Shown in pieces: positions 49,603 to 59,155 of a stretch of DNA of 64,000 bases; the stretch's first letter is position 1; the number at the start of each line of letters is the position of its first letter. Source of the stretch: Akkermansia muciniphila (GTDB lineage Bacteria; Verrucomicrobiota; Verrucomicrobiia; Opitutales; Opitutaceae); contig CAMCZZ010000007.1 in assembly GCA_945888375.1 (NCBI GenBank), forward strand, positions 64,689 through 128,688. Reading direction: 5' to 3'. The position numbers and the translations under genes were made by a program. The notes below the pieces were generated by a model. The model was not told the DNA's origin. It searched no databases and saw only the letters and a list, made by a program, of their open reading frames with translations.

Positions 49603-50634
49603 TCAGGAGGAAGGGTGCAACAGACGCGAATCTATGGCTTGGGTGGCCACGATGGCGGCCGCACCGAAGACGTCGTGGGCGCTGGCTCCGCGGGAGATCT
49701 CGGCGGCGGGTTTGGTGAGGCCGGTGAGGATCTGGCCGAAGGTATTGGCGCCTGCGAGGATCTGGACGAGTTTGAAGGCGATGTTGCCGGAATCCAGGTC
49801 GGGGAAGATGAGCACGTTGGCGCGGCCGCCGACTGCGCTGGTGACGTTTTTGTTTTTGGCGACCACGAGTTCGAGGGCGGCGTCCACCTGGATCTCGCCG
49901 TCGATTTCCATTTCGAGGTGGAGGGCTTTGGCCTTGGCGCGGGCCAGTTCGGTGGCGTGGCGGACTTTGACCAAAGCGGGGTGGTTGGAGCTGCTGTGGG
50001 TGGCAAAGCTGAGCATGGCGACGCGTGGGATTTCCCCGGTCAGGTGGCGGGCGATGCTGGCGGTGGACAGGGCGATGTCGCACAGTTGCTCGGCGGTGGG
50101 ATCGGGGATGACGCCGCAGTCCGAGAGGAAAAGGGCGCCGTCGGAGCCGACTTTTTTCTCGTCGAAATCGAGGATCATCAGGGAGGAGGCGTGCTCCACG
50201 CCGGGCAGACGGGGGATGATCTGGAAGATGGGTCGCAGGGCGCTGGCGGCCGCGACGGAGCCGCCCGAGACGAGGGCGTCAGCCTGGCCGGTGACCACCA
50301 TCATGGTGGCGAAGTAGCCGTTGTTTTTCAGGGCTTCGGCGGCCTCGGCGGTTTTGATGCCTTTCAGGCGGCGGATCTGTTCGAACTGGGTGGTCAAGGC
50401 CGGCAGGTCCTCGCTGCGGGCGGGCTCGATGATGCGCATGCCCTGGAGGTTGATATCGAGCTTGGCGGCGGCGTCTTTGATCACGGCGCGGTCGCCGAGC
50501 AAGATGGGCACTCCCATGCGCCGCGTCACCCACTGGCGGGCAGCCTGAAGGATGCGAGGATCGGCACCTTCAGCGAAGACCACGCGCTTGGGGTGGCGCT
50601 GGAGTTTATCGGTGAGCTTGGGGATGAGTGGCAT
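49603..50634 (-). CDS. pta: Phosphate acetyltransferase, catalytic domain only
   Basis: Pta interconverts acetyl-CoA and acetyl phosphate. The 343-residue protein from ATG 50634 starts MPLIPKLTDKLQRHPKRVVF and has the PTA_PTB core: GADPRIL, then ALVSGGSVAAAS, and SFATHSSSNH. The N-terminal regulatory domain is encoded separately downstream (48381-49592). No ackA gene is adjacent. A family 1 repeat lies just upstream of its start. Confidence 0.93.
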   Translation of the reverse strand: MPLIPKLTDKLQRHPKRVVFAEGADPRILQAARQWVTRRMGVPILLGDRAVIKDAAAKLDINLQGMRIIEPARSEDLPALTTQFEQIRRLKGIKTAEAAEALKNNGYFATMMVVTGQADALVSGGSVAAASALRPIFQIIPRLPGVEHASSLMILDFDEKKVGSDGALFLSDCGVIPDPTAEQLCDIALSTASIARHLTGEIPRVAMLSFATHSSSNHPALVKVRHATELARAKAKALHLEMEIDGEIQVDAALELVVAKNKNVTSAVGGRANVLIFPDLDSGNIAFKLVQILAGANTFGQILTGLTKPAAEISRGASAHDVFGAAAIVATQAIDSRLLHPSS

Positions 50635-50703
50635 GGGTTTGCGTGAGAAAGTGGGCGGTGGCGTGGCGGGGGGCAAGGCCTGAGCGAAGGTCTCGGCCCG
50701 GGC

Positions 50704-50880
50704 GTTTTAACCCGAAAACCGTGATTGGAGTCGATGAGCTGCCGTAAGATCTCGGAGCAGATTGCGATGCGCGAAATCAGAGGTGCACCAGAAGGTGCAT
50801 CGAGGTGGTTTCGCAATTTGCCAGATGCCCGCGAGATTCCGGCGGATCGCGGCGAGCAATCGCGGTTTTCGGGTTTAACC
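50704..50880 (+). repeat. Dispersed repeat family 1, copy B (best preserved)
   Basis: This copy has terminal inverted repeats: TTAACCCGAAAACCGTGATT at 50707-50726 pairs with the stretch 50858-50878, differing by one insertion and one substitution. The inside holds a smaller hairpin in which GCGAAA near 50770 and TTTCGC near 50808 pair around GGTGCACC. It lies between the aminotransferase 3' end and the pta start, in the antisense direction to both. Confidence 0.8.
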
Positions 50881-50939
50881 GCGGTATCCGGGTTTTTCCG
50901 GCTGGCGGGGTAGCGAGGTCAGCCAGCTTGCCGCGGGCC

Positions 50940-50974
50940 AAAAAAAGCCCGCCGGCCGAGAGGGGCCGACGGGC
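50940..50974 (-). terminator. Intrinsic terminator of the class V aminotransferase gene
   Basis: On the minus strand GCCCGTCGGCC is followed by a six-base loop, GGCCGGCGGGC and then seven T residues (50940-50946 as A on the plus strand). The 11-bp stem has one G-T pair. It lies 30 bases after the stop codon. Confidence 0.9.
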
Positions 50975-51003
50975 AGGGCGGGAGGGTGGCCGAGGGCGGC
51001 GGA

Positions 51004-52092
51004 TCAGGCGGCGGCTTTGGGGCACTCGGCGAGAGCGGAGTCGAAGGCGGCGAGCATCGCGGCGATGGTCGCATCGGTCTCGTCACCCATGTTCGAGATG
51101 CGGAAGGTTTTGCCCTTCAGCTTGCCGTAGCCGCCATCGATCACGAGCTGGTGCTTGTTCTTCAGGGTCTTGTTCAACGCGGCGAGGTCGTAGCCGAGGT
51201 TGTTGGCGAAGCAGTTTAGCGCGACCGAGCCGTAGCCCTCGCGGGGGAACATCGTGAAGCCCTTGGCCAGGATGTGGTCGCGGACGGTTTTGTTCAGGCG
51301 GGCGTGGCGGGCGTAGCGGGCCTCGATGCCTTCGGCGTTGATGTCCTCGAGCTTCGACTTGAGGGCGTAAATGAGCGCGATGGCGGGGGTGCTGGGCGTC
51401 ATGCCGGCCTCGTGGTTCTTCTGGAACTCCACGAAATCGAAATAGTAGCCGCGGTCGGTGAGGGTGGCGGCGCGTTCGAGGGCGCGTTTGGAGACGCTGC
51501 AAAGGGCGAGGCCCGGGGGGAGGGCGAGGGCCTTTTGCGAGCCGGTGATCAACACGTCGATGCCGAGTTCGTCCTTTTTGATCGGGACGACGGAGAAGGA
51601 GCTGACCGTATCGATGATCGAAATCACCTCGGGGAACTCGCGGATGACGGCCATCAGGGCGGGCAGATCGCTCATGCAACCGCAGGAGGTCTCGTTATGA
51701 ATCAGGGTGATGGCGTCGTAGGCGCCGGTGGCGAGTTCGCGGCGGACGGCTTCGGGGTCGATCGGCTGGCCCCATTCGGCCTTGAGCGCGGTGGCCGGTT
51801 TGCCGCAACGCAGGGAAACGTCATACCATTTGTCGGAAAAGGCGCCGTTCATGCAGTTCAGCACCTTCTTTTTGACCACGTTGCGAAGGGCGCCTTCCAT
51901 CACGCCCCAAGCGGAACTGGTGGACAGGTAAACGGCATCCTGGGTGTAGAAGAGGGCCTGCAGGGAGGGCTGGATCGCGTTGTAGAGGGCGACGAAGTCC
52001 GTGCTGCGGTGCCCGATCATGCCTTGGGCCATCGCGTGGAGGGTTTTGTCGGAGACGGCGATGGGGCCGGGGATGAAGAGTTTGTAGCTCAT
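51004..52092 (-). CDS. Class V aminotransferase (alanine-glyoxylate/serine-pyruvate type)
   Basis: A 362-residue PLP enzyme beginning MSYKLFIPGPIAVSDKTL at ATG 52092. The longer frame to 52326 overlaps lpxK and is rejected. Motifs include MIGHRSTDF at the N-terminus, the DTVSSF segment and the PLP Lys in ITGSQKALALPPG. The likely reaction is amino transfer from alanine or serine to glyoxylate. It is divergent from lpxK with 123 bases between. Confidence 0.88.
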   Translation of the reverse strand: MSYKLFIPGPIAVSDKTLHAMAQGMIGHRSTDFVALYNAIQPSLQALFYTQDAVYLSTSSAWGVMEGALRNVVKKKVLNCMNGAFSDKWYDVSLRCGKPATALKAEWGQPIDPEAVRRELATGAYDAITLIHNETSCGCMSDLPALMAVIREFPEVISIIDTVSSFSVVPIKKDELGIDVLITGSQKALALPPGLALCSVSKRALERAATLTDRGYYFDFVEFQKNHEAGMTPSTPAIALIYALKSKLEDINAEGIEARYARHARLNKTVRDHILAKGFTMFPREGYGSVALNCFANNLGYDLAALNKTLKNKHQLVIDGGYGKLKGKTFRISNMGDETDATIAAMLAAFDSALAECPKAAA

Positions 52093-52215
52093 GGGGAGGT
52101 GGCCGCCAGCAGGCGGGAAGAGCGACACCATCCGCGACCTGCCGAAGTGGTCAAATCCGATTTCCCCTCGCCTCCGGGCTAGCAGCAGGCCTTTTTGCCG
52201 GTATCTCGCTCCCGC

Positions 52216-53430
52216 ATGTCCCACTGGCTGAAACGCACGCTCAACGATTTTGAGCAATTTACGATCGATGTAATTTTCGGGCGTCGCGAAGGAGTCTGGC
52301 CCACGCTCTTTGCGGGTTTTTTGCACGGTCTTTCGTGGTTATTCAGCGGGATCGTGCAGGCCCGTGTCTGGCTTTATCGCCAGCGGATACTGCACGATCA
52401 ACCTTTGGGCTGTCTCGTGGTGGTGGTGGGCAACCTTACGGTCGGCGGCACCGGCAAGACTCCCGTGGTCGAGATGTTTGCCCGGGCGCTCCGGGATCGC
52501 GGGCGCAAGGTGGCTATTCTGTCGCGGGGCTATCGCAGCAAGGCTCCGCCGCTTTGGAAAAAAGCCTTGTGGTGGTTCACCCACACCAGCGCGCCGCCGC
52601 CGCGCATCGTCAGCGACGGACAGTCGGTGTTGCTGGATTCCGAGCAGGCGGGCGACGAGCCCTATATGCTGGCGCGCAACCTGCCTGGGGTGGTCGTGTT
52701 GGTGGACAAGGACCGGGTGAAGGCCGGGGTCTTTGCGATCAAGAAGTTCCGGTGCGATACGCTCATCCTGGACGATGGTTTCCAATACCTGCCGCTCAAG
52801 GGCCGGCTCAATCTCTTGCTGGTGGACAAAACCAACCCCTTCGGCAATGGCCAGCTCCTGCCGCGCGGTATCCTGCGCGAGCCGATCAAGCACCTGAAGC
52901 GCGCCAGCTACGTGCTGCTGACCAAATCCGACGGCGAGCGCGATCCCGAGCTGGAGGAGTTGATCCAGCGGCATAATCCGGGGGTGAACGTGATCGAGTG
53001 CGCGCACCGTCCGCAGTATCTCCAGCGCCTGGGGACGGACGAGCGGCTCCCCCTGGCAGACCTCCAGGGCCGGAGGGTGGGGGCGTTTTCAGGTATCGCG
53101 GTGCCGGAGAGCTTCGAGGCCTTCGTGCGCGATCTCGGCGGCCGGATCGAGTTTACGCGGCGCTTCCTCGATCACTACCGGTTCACCTACGAGGATTTCG
53201 TGGAGATTTTTTCGCAGGCGCTGGAGCAGGAAGTGGAGTTTATCGTCACCACCGAGAAAGACGCGGTGCGCATCCCTGAGGGCATGCCCTGTCCGGTGCC
53301 GATTTACTACCTGCGGCTGGAAATCGAGATCTTGCGCGGGGCAAGCGGCTTTGACGACGCGGTGGGGCGCATTTGTTTCCCGGCCCAGAATCCGGCGTCC
53401 GGGGCGGGGCTTGGCGCGCGCTTGCCATAG
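52216..53430 (+). CDS. lpxK: Tetraacyldisaccharide 4'-kinase
   Basis: LpxK adds the 4'-phosphate in lipid A synthesis at the inner membrane. The P-loop [29 protein letters not shown] and [12 protein letters not shown] are diagnostic. The 404-residue form from ATG 52216 is longer than E. coli LpxK (328), largely in a hydrophobic N-terminal segment and a C-terminal extension. It is the direct evidence for a lipopolysaccharide outer membrane. No other lpx gene is adjacent. Confidence 0.94.
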   Translation: MSHWLKRTLNDFEQFTIDVIFGRREGVWPTLFAGFLHGLSWLFSGIVQARVWLYRQRILHDQPLGCLVVVVGNLTVGGTGKTPVVEMFARALRDRGRKVAILSRGYRSKAPPLWKKALWWFTHTSAPPPRIVSDGQSVLLDSEQAGDEPYMLARNLPGVVVLVDKDRVKAGVFAIKKFRCDTLILDDGFQYLPLKGRLNLLLVDKTNPFGNGQLLPRGILREPIKHLKRASYVLLTKSDGERDPELEELIQRHNPGVNVIECAHRPQYLQRLGTDERLPLADLQGRRVGAFSGIAVPESFEAFVRDLGGRIEFTRRFLDHYRFTYEDFVEIFSQALEQEVEFIVTTEKDAVRIPEGMPCPVPIYYLRLEIEILRGASGFDDAVGRICFPAQNPASGAGLGARLP

Positions 53431-53473
53431 ACGTGGGCCAAGCTCCTCTTTTTACCAACTCCCTTTCAAATCC

Positions 53474-54595
53474 ATGCTCACCGATCCTCGTTTTGAACAA
53501 CTTGCCGCCGGCCTGGCCGGGTTTTCCTGCGAATTAAAAAAAGGCGAACGCGTCCTCATCGATGCCTTCGATGTGCCCGATGAGATGGTGGTGGCCCTAG
53601 TCCGCGCCGCCCGCGCCCGTGGCGCGCACCCGATCGTGCAACTGCATCGCGCCCGCATCACCCGCGAGCTGATGCGCGGAGCGGAGGAGGTGCAATTCGC
53701 CCCCCAGGCCGAGGTCGAGTTGCTGCGCATGCAGAAAATGGACGCCTACATCGCCCTGCGCGGTTCGGACAATATCTTCGAGTCTTCCGATGTCCCCTCG
53801 TCCCGCGTGCAGCTTTACTCGCGGTTGATGAAGCCCGTGCTCGACCACCGCGTCAACAAGACCAAGTGGGTGGTGCTGCGCTGGCCGACCGCCGCGATGG
53901 CCCAGCAAGCCGGCATGAGCACCGAAGCCTTCGAGGATTTTTACTTCCGGGTCTGCACCCTCAATTATGCCCGCATGATTCCCGGCATGAAGGCGCTGGC
54001 GGCCCTCATGGCCAAGACCGACCGGGTGCACCTCAAGGGCCCGGGCACCGATCTGACTTTCTCGATCAAGGGCATCGGCGCCCGGGCCTGCGGCGGGCAG
54101 CGCAACATCCCTGACGGCGAGGTGTTCTCCTGCCCGGTCAAGGACTCGGTCGAGGGCGTCATCCAATACAACACCCCCTCCGTCTATCTCGGCACCTCGT
54201 TCGAGAATATCCGCCTCGTTTTCAAAGCAGGACGCATCGTGGAAGCCACCGCCAACAACACCAAGCGCCTCAATGAGATTCTCGATAGCGACCCCGGCGC
54301 CCGCTACGTAGGGGAGTTTGCCCTCGGCTTTAACCCCCACATCCGCGAGCCGATGCGCGATATTCTCTTCGACGAGAAGATCGCCGGGAGCTTCCACTTC
54401 ACCCCCGGCCAGGCCTACGAGGGGGTGGGTAATGGCAACAAGAGCCAGGTCCACTGGGATATGGTCAGTATTCAGCGTCCAGAATACGGCGGCGGCGAAG
54501 TCTGGTTTGATGGCAAAATCATTCGCAAGAACGGGGTCTTCCTGCCCAAGTCCCTGCATAAACTGAATCCGGTTTACCTGCTCGGTCAGGATTGA
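53474..54595 (+). CDS. M29-family metal-dependent aminopeptidase
   Basis: A 373-residue cytoplasmic aminopeptidase of the thermophilic-type M29 family, like AmpS. Metal ligands are visible in GEFALG (Glu), GSFHFTPG (His) and VHWDMV (His and Asp), in the same order as in M29 enzymes. The N-terminal [15 protein letters not shown] segment also fits. I start at ATG 53474; earlier in-frame starts overlap lpxK and give no conserved sequence. It probably trims peptides during protein turnover. Confidence 0.9.
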   Translation: MLTDPRFEQLAAGLAGFSCELKKGERVLIDAFDVPDEMVVALVRAARARGAHPIVQLHRARITRELMRGAEEVQFAPQAEVELLRMQKMDAYIALRGSDNIFESSDVPSSRVQLYSRLMKPVLDHRVNKTKWVVLRWPTAAMAQQAGMSTEAFEDFYFRVCTLNYARMIPGMKALAALMAKTDRVHLKGPGTDLTFSIKGIGARACGGQRNIPDGEVFSCPVKDSVEGVIQYNTPSVYLGTSFENIRLVFKAGRIVEATANNTKRLNEILDSDPGARYVGEFALGFNPHIREPMRDILFDEKIAGSFHFTPGQAYEGVGNGNKSQVHWDMVSIQRPEYGGGEVWFDGKIIRKNGVFLPKSLHKLNPVYLLGQD

Positions 54596-54792
54596 CGCGG
54601 CGGTCTTTTCCCTGGCGGCCCGGCCTACCGCCGGCCCCGGGCTGCGGGTTTTGTGCAACGATGTGTGCGTAGTCCGGTTTGCCCGCGCACGCCTGCCTGG
54701 CGAGCTTGGAGAACCCCCCTGAATAGATTCTCCCCTGGAGTAGGGATGTTCTGCGACGGTTTGCAGCATCCCTGCCCGCGCAGCCCCCCGCC

Positions 54793-57700
54793 ATGTCCTT
54801 TCGCCCCCACGTCCTTTTGACCCGAGTTTGTCTTGGTTTACTCGCCTTGGTTTCCCTCCTCCCCGCCCGGGCGGACATTCCCATCGACACCTCTTTTCTG
54901 GCTGCGGGCTACCGCCAAAGTTTCGATTCCCTGCCGCTCACCGGAGGCTTCACCTGGGCCAACGATTCCACGCTCCCCGGCTGGTATGCGGCGGATTCCA
55001 CGGGGGCCTTCAACGCCGCCGCCGCGACTATCAACGGCACCGCCACCAACCCCGCTCATCTCGTCATCACCAACGCCGGTAATGCCGCCATTTCCGATCG
55101 CACGCTGGCCTATCATACCCAACTAGCCTCCGCCCCCACCCACCTCGGCCTCGCATTGGTCAACCGCTCCGGGCTTGAGCTGACCTCCCTTTCGCTGGCT
55201 TTCGCGGCCGAGCAATGGCGCGAGGCGACCAACGCACGCACCGTCGCCGTGGCGGTTTTTTATCGCGTCGGCGCCGCCGCCTCCGATTTACCCGCCACCA
55301 CCGGCTGGACCGAGCTGCCTGCGTTGGGTTTTACCACCCTGAATGGCGCCGCCCCCGCCGCGACGCCCCGCTCGGTCAGCGCCGTGCCCGTGAGCGTGCC
55401 CGCTGGAGCGACGCTCTGGCTTCGCTGGACTTTTACCAACACCGCCCCCTCCACCACCAATTCCCACGATATCCTCGGGATCGACGATGTGGTCATTTCC
55501 GCCACGGCCCTGGCCGCGGAGAGCGCCCCGGTTTTTACGCTGCAGCCCGCCACCCAGTCGGCTTCGCTCGGGGATACGGTTACTTTCACCGCCGCGGCTT
55601 CAGGCAGCCCCGCCCCGACTTACCAATGGTTCAAGGACGCAGCTTCCATCCCCGGAGCCACCGCGGCCAGCTACGCCCTGCCCGGTGTCAACGCCTCCGA
55701 TGCCGGTGCTTACTCGGTAGTGGCGACCAATGCGCTCGGCTCTGCCACCAGCGCCATCGCGACTCTGAGGGTATCGACCGTTGCGCTCCCACCCACCATC
55801 CTGACCCCCCCCGCAGACCTTTCCGTGGCCTCGGGCGGCAGCGCGAGCTTCACCGTCGTCGCCACCGGCACCGCGCCGCTGTCCTACCAGTGGTTCAAGG
55901 GCCTCATGCCCATCTCCGGCGCCAGCGCCGCCACGCTGACCATTCCCAACGTCTCCGCCGGCGACGCGGGCGACTACTCCGTCACGGTCGGCAACTCCGC
56001 CGGATCCACGCCGAGCGCCGTCGCGCAGCTGACGGTGGTGTTCCCGCCGGTCATCGCCACCCCTCCTTCGGCCGCGACCGTGGTCGTCGGCGCTTCCGCG
56101 AGCTTCTCCGTGGTCGCCTCGGGCGACGGCCCCTTCACCTACCAGTGGCGCAAGGCCGGGGTCGCACTATCCGGCGCCACCGCCGCCACACTGGTGTTGC
56201 CCACGGTCCAGTTTGCCGACGCCGGAGCCTACGACGTGGTCGTCCAGGGCCCGGGCGGATCGGCCAACAGCCCCGCCGCCGCGCTCACCGTCATCGGTCC
56301 TCCGAGCATCACGACGCACCCGGTCAACCAGGCCGCCTACGTCGGCGCCAGCGCCACGTTCTCGGTCAGTGCGCTCGGCACCGCGCCGCTGACTTATCAA
56401 TGGCGCCGGGGCGGGGTGGACATCCCTGGGGCCACCGGCGCCACGCTTACCCTGAGCAACCTGCAGGTCTCTGATTCTGGGGTCGTGGTCGATGTCGTCG
56501 TCAGCAACGCCCTTGGCTCGGCCCAGGGCGCGGTCGCCACACTCACCGTGACCACCGAGCTGGCTTGGTCCACCTTTGACTTGCAGGGCTTTGGCAAACT
56601 CGGGACCGGCACCACCGGCGGCGGGGTCGTCGCCGAGACGGACGCCACCTACCGGAAATGTTCCACCCCCTATGAGTTTGTGAAGGCGATTTATGACTCC
56701 TCCAAAACCGCGGGTGCCGTGCGCGTGATCGAGATCCTGAACGACCTCGACCTCGGCTACAACGAGGTCGACGCCGCCACCCGCCTGTTGGGCAATTTTC
56801 GGGAACATGCCGCACCCAAGCTCCACCCCCGCCTCCTCACGACCGGGGTCGCCTTGATCGATGTCATTCCCAAAGGGGGCGGCCTGACCATTTTCTCCGC
56901 CAACGGCGCCACCCTCCGGCACGCCGGCCTGAATATCAAGGGCACCTCCAACCTCATCCTCCGCAACCTGCGCTTCGACGAACTCTGGGAGTGGGACGAG
57001 GCCACCAAGGGCGACTTCGATTCCAACGACTGGGACTTCATCGTGCTTAGCAACGGTGGCACCGTCTCGAATGTCTGGATCGATCACTGCACCTTCACCA
57101 AGGCCTACGACGGCATCGCCGATATGAAAAAAGGCACGCAATACGTCACCCTCTCCTGGTGCCGCTACGTCGGCGATGACGGCGCGACCAATCCCAACAG
57201 TTTTGTGCGCCAGCAGATCGCCGCGCTGGAAGCTAGCCGGGCTTCGCAACCATTTTATAATTTTCTTCGCACCAATGGCTTCAGTGTGGAAGACATCGTC
57301 CAGATCATCCAAGGCCATGATAAGGGCCACTTGATGGGCGCCACCGAGCTCGACGCCCTGAACGCTGTCCTCTCCGCCACCTTCCACCACCAGTGGTTCG
57401 AAAACCTCTGGGACCGCTGCGTGCCCCGTTTGCGCGGCGGACAAGTCCACAATTACAACATCTACGTGGACGATTCCCGCGCCCTCGTCGCCAAGCGCCT
57501 GCGCGACACCCGCAAGGCCGCCATGAGTTCCGCCGCCCAGCTCAGTCTCGATAACACCTATAGTTTCAACCCTTTCCTCAACGGTTCCATCGCCACCGAG
57601 GGCTCCGCGATCCTCGTGGAGAAGTCCTTTTATCGCGATTGTCTCACCCCGCTGCGCAACAACCAGACCAACCCCGCCAACCCTGTTTATACCGGTAAGA

Positions 57701-58620
57701 TCAAGTCGGTCGATACGATCTACCAGTTCCGCAATGCCAACGGCACCACCACCACGGTGCGCGGCGCTAGCACCGACGCCGGCAGCCCGATGGGCCCCTT
57801 CCAGGCCCCCGTCATTCCCTTTTCCTGGAACACGCCCGACGGCTCCGCCCCCTATGCCGCGCCGCCCATGGACGACCCCGCGAATCTGCCGCAGATTCTC
57901 GAGGCCGGTGCGGGCGCGGGTCGTCTGGTTTGGCCCAAGGCAAACTGGCTCCGCACCGCCAATGCCGACGCCCCGGCGGCCACTGCACCGGTGATCACCA
58001 CCCAGCCGCTCAGCCAAGCGGTGAATGGCGGCCAAAGCGCCACGCTCACCGTCTCCGCCACCGGCACCGCGCCGCTCGTTTATCAGTGGTTCCGCGGGAC
58101 GTCTGGCGACACCGCCGCGCCGGTCGGCACCAATGCGGCGACCTTCACCACCCCGGCCCTGCTCGCCGCCACCTCGTATTGGGTCCGCGTTACCAACTCG
58201 GCCGGTTCCTCCGCCAGCACCACGGCCGGCATCACGCTCCTGCCGAGTTTTCCGACATGGCTGGCTTTGAATAACTTATCCGGCGCGAATGCCGCCTTCG
58301 GGGCCGATCCCGATGCCGATGGCCGGCCTAATTTGCTCGAATACAGCGTCGGCTCGGACCCAACCCGCGCCGAATGGGCGGGCGACGACTTGAGTCTCAC
58401 GACCGATCGTCCGGGCCACTGGATCGCCCGTTTTCCGCGCAATCGTGAGGCCGCCGGCATCACCACCCTCGTCGAAAACTCATCCGACCTCGTGACTTGG
58501 ACCACCTTGACCGGCACACCGACCGTCGAGTCCACCACCGCCGCCCTAGAGCGATTGGCGCTCGCCTTCGACTCCTCCGCCCCCCGCCTTTTTGTCCGCC
58601 TCCGGGTTGTCCTGCCTTGA
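54793..58620 (+). CDS. Secreted pectate lyase (PL1-like) with five Ig-like domains
   Basis: A 1275-residue exported protein with a signal peptide (about 1-27). An N-terminal beta-rich domain (28-240) ends in DDVVIS. Four Ig-like domains follow (about 244-330, 333-415, 416-500, 501-588), each with the YQW core (GTAPLSYQWFK and variants) and DAG-Y ending. The pectate lyase right-handed beta-helix (about 590-1050) has WIDHCTF and RCVPRLRGGQVHNYN with the likely catalytic Arg. A fifth Ig-like domain (about 1065-1150) and a calcium-binding DPDADGRPNLLEY tail with a verrucomicrobial-type C-terminus close it. It should depolymerise pectin outside the cell. Confidence 0.92.
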   Translation: MSFRPHVLLTRVCLGLLALVSLLPARADIPIDTSFLAAGYRQSFDSLPLTGGFTWANDSTLPGWYAADSTGAFNAAAATINGTATNPAHLVITNAGNAAISDRTLAYHTQLASAPTHLGLALVNRSGLELTSLSLAFAAEQWREATNARTVAVAVFYRVGAAASDLPATTGWTELPALGFTTLNGAAPAATPRSVSAVPVSVPAGATLWLRWTFTNTAPSTTNSHDILGIDDVVISATALAAESAPVFTLQPATQSASLGDTVTFTAAASGSPAPTYQWFKDAASIPGATAASYALPGVNASDAGAYSVVATNALGSATSAIATLRVSTVALPPTILTPPADLSVASGGSASFTVVATGTAPLSYQWFKGLMPISGASAATLTIPNVSAGDAGDYSVTVGNSAGSTPSAVAQLTVVFPPVIATPPSAATVVVGASASFSVVASGDGPFTYQWRKAGVALSGATAATLVLPTVQFADAGAYDVVVQGPGGSANSPAAALTVIGPPSITTHPVNQAAYVGASATFSVSALGTAPLTYQWRRGGVDIPGATGATLTLSNLQVSDSGVVVDVVVSNALGSAQGAVATLTVTTELAWSTFDLQGFGKLGTGTTGGGVVAETDATYRKCSTPYEFVKAIYDSSKTAGAVRVIEILNDLDLGYNEVDAATRLLGNFREHAAPKLHPRLLTTGVALIDVIPKGGGLTIFSANGATLRHAGLNIKGTSNLILRNLRFDELWEWDEATKGDFDSNDWDFIVLSNGGTVSNVWIDHCTFTKAYDGIADMKKGTQYVTLSWCRYVGDDGATNPNSFVRQQIAALEASRASQPFYNFLRTNGFSVEDIVQIIQGHDKGHLMGATELDALNAVLSATFHHQWFENLWDRCVPRLRGGQVHNYNIYVDDSRALVAKRLRDTRKAAMSSAAQLSLDNTYSFNPFLNGSIATEGSAILVEKSFYRDCLTPLRNNQTNPANPVYTGKIKSVDTIYQFRNANGTTTTVRGASTDAGSPMGPFQAPVIPFSWNTPDGSAPYAAPPMDDPANLPQILEAGAGAGRLVWPKANWLRTANADAPAATAPVITTQPLSQAVNGGQSATLTVSATGTAPLVYQWFRGTSGDTAAPVGTNAATFTTPALLAATSYWVRVTNSAGSSASTTAGITLLPSFPTWLALNNLSGANAAFGADPDADGRPNLLEYSVGSDPTRAEWAGDDLSLTTDRPGHWIARFPRNREAAGITTLVENSSDLVTWTTLTGTPTVESTTAALERLALAFDSSAPRLFVRLRVVLP

Positions 58621-58730
58621 TCAGGCTTTAACCCGGCACCGCCCGTTTTGCGACTTTGGTCGGCCGAGGTCCGCACCACCCGCGTGTCGCGCGAGTGCGG
58701 TTCGGCGTCCCGCCGAGTCTTTCCTGCCGG

Positions 58731-58878
58731 TCGCCGCGCTCCGCCGGTTTCTCGCGGGCACCTGGCTAATGGCGAAACCACCTCGACGCACCCTCTGGTG
58801 CTCCTCGGACTGCGCGCATGCCATCTGCTCAGCGATCTTACGCCAGCTCATCGACTCCAAGCACGGATTTCGGGTTCA
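58731..58878 (-). repeat. Dispersed repeat family 1, copy C (right end lost)
   Basis: On the minus strand it begins AACCCGAAATCCGTGCTTGG and then follows GAGTCGATGAGCTG-CGTAAGATC, GAGCAGATGGC, CGAGGTGGTTTCGC and CCCGCGAGA-ACCGGCGGA, as in copies A and B. The sequence diverges after GCGGCGA, so the second terminal inverted repeat is missing. It lies after the pectate lyase gene. Confidence 0.7.
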
Positions 58879-58920
58879 CAAAGCCATCCATCACGCGGGA
58901 GGATCAGCCAGGATATCAGT

Positions 58921-59067
58921 CCGTTGGACGGCAAAGCAGCGGGGCGCGGTGGCGAGCCGTAGGCGAGGGGTGAGCCCGCAGGGCGCACATACTCCGGAGG
59001 ATTTTTAGAGCCGAGGGCTCCACCGGAAGGGTGCCGCCACGTCGCCTCGCCGCGACCCGGGCAACGG
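58921..59067 (+). repeat. Dispersed repeat family 2, copy d
   Basis: Reads CCGTTGGACGGCAAAGCAGC, GGCGAGGGGTGAGCCCGCAG, CGCACATACTCCGGAGGATT, AGAGCCGAGGGCTCCACCG, and GCCACGTCGCCTCGCCGCGA followed by CCCGGGCAACGG. It fills much of the gap between the convergent pectate lyase and prepilin genes, next to family 1 copy C. Confidence 0.75.
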
Positions 59068-59108
59068 ACTGCACCCTGGGCAAGGGCACTGGGGCAGGAT
59101 AGGGACGC

Positions 59109-59139
59109 AAAAAACCCAGCCCTTGTGAGGCTGGGTTTT
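59109..59139 (-). terminator. Intrinsic terminator of the prepilin gene
   Basis: AAAACCCAGCC (59111-59121) and GGCTGGGTTTT (59129-59139) form a perfect 11-bp stem with a seven-base loop. On the minus strand a run of six T residues follows, 17 bases after the prepilin stop. On the plus strand four T residues follow, so it may also work in reverse. Confidence 0.92.
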
Positions 59140-59155
59140 CGATGAGAGCTTTGAA

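Noticed and set aside
50725-50913. A 62-codon frame inside family 1 copy B, with partial counterparts in copies A and C
   Set aside because: The shared peptide-like similarity follows from the DNA repeat; the frames end at different points and none has a good start context.
56167-58035. A 622-codon antisense frame in the pectate lyase gene
   Set aside because: Low-complexity Gly/Val/Ala/Arg product opposite a gene with clear lyase and Ig motifs.
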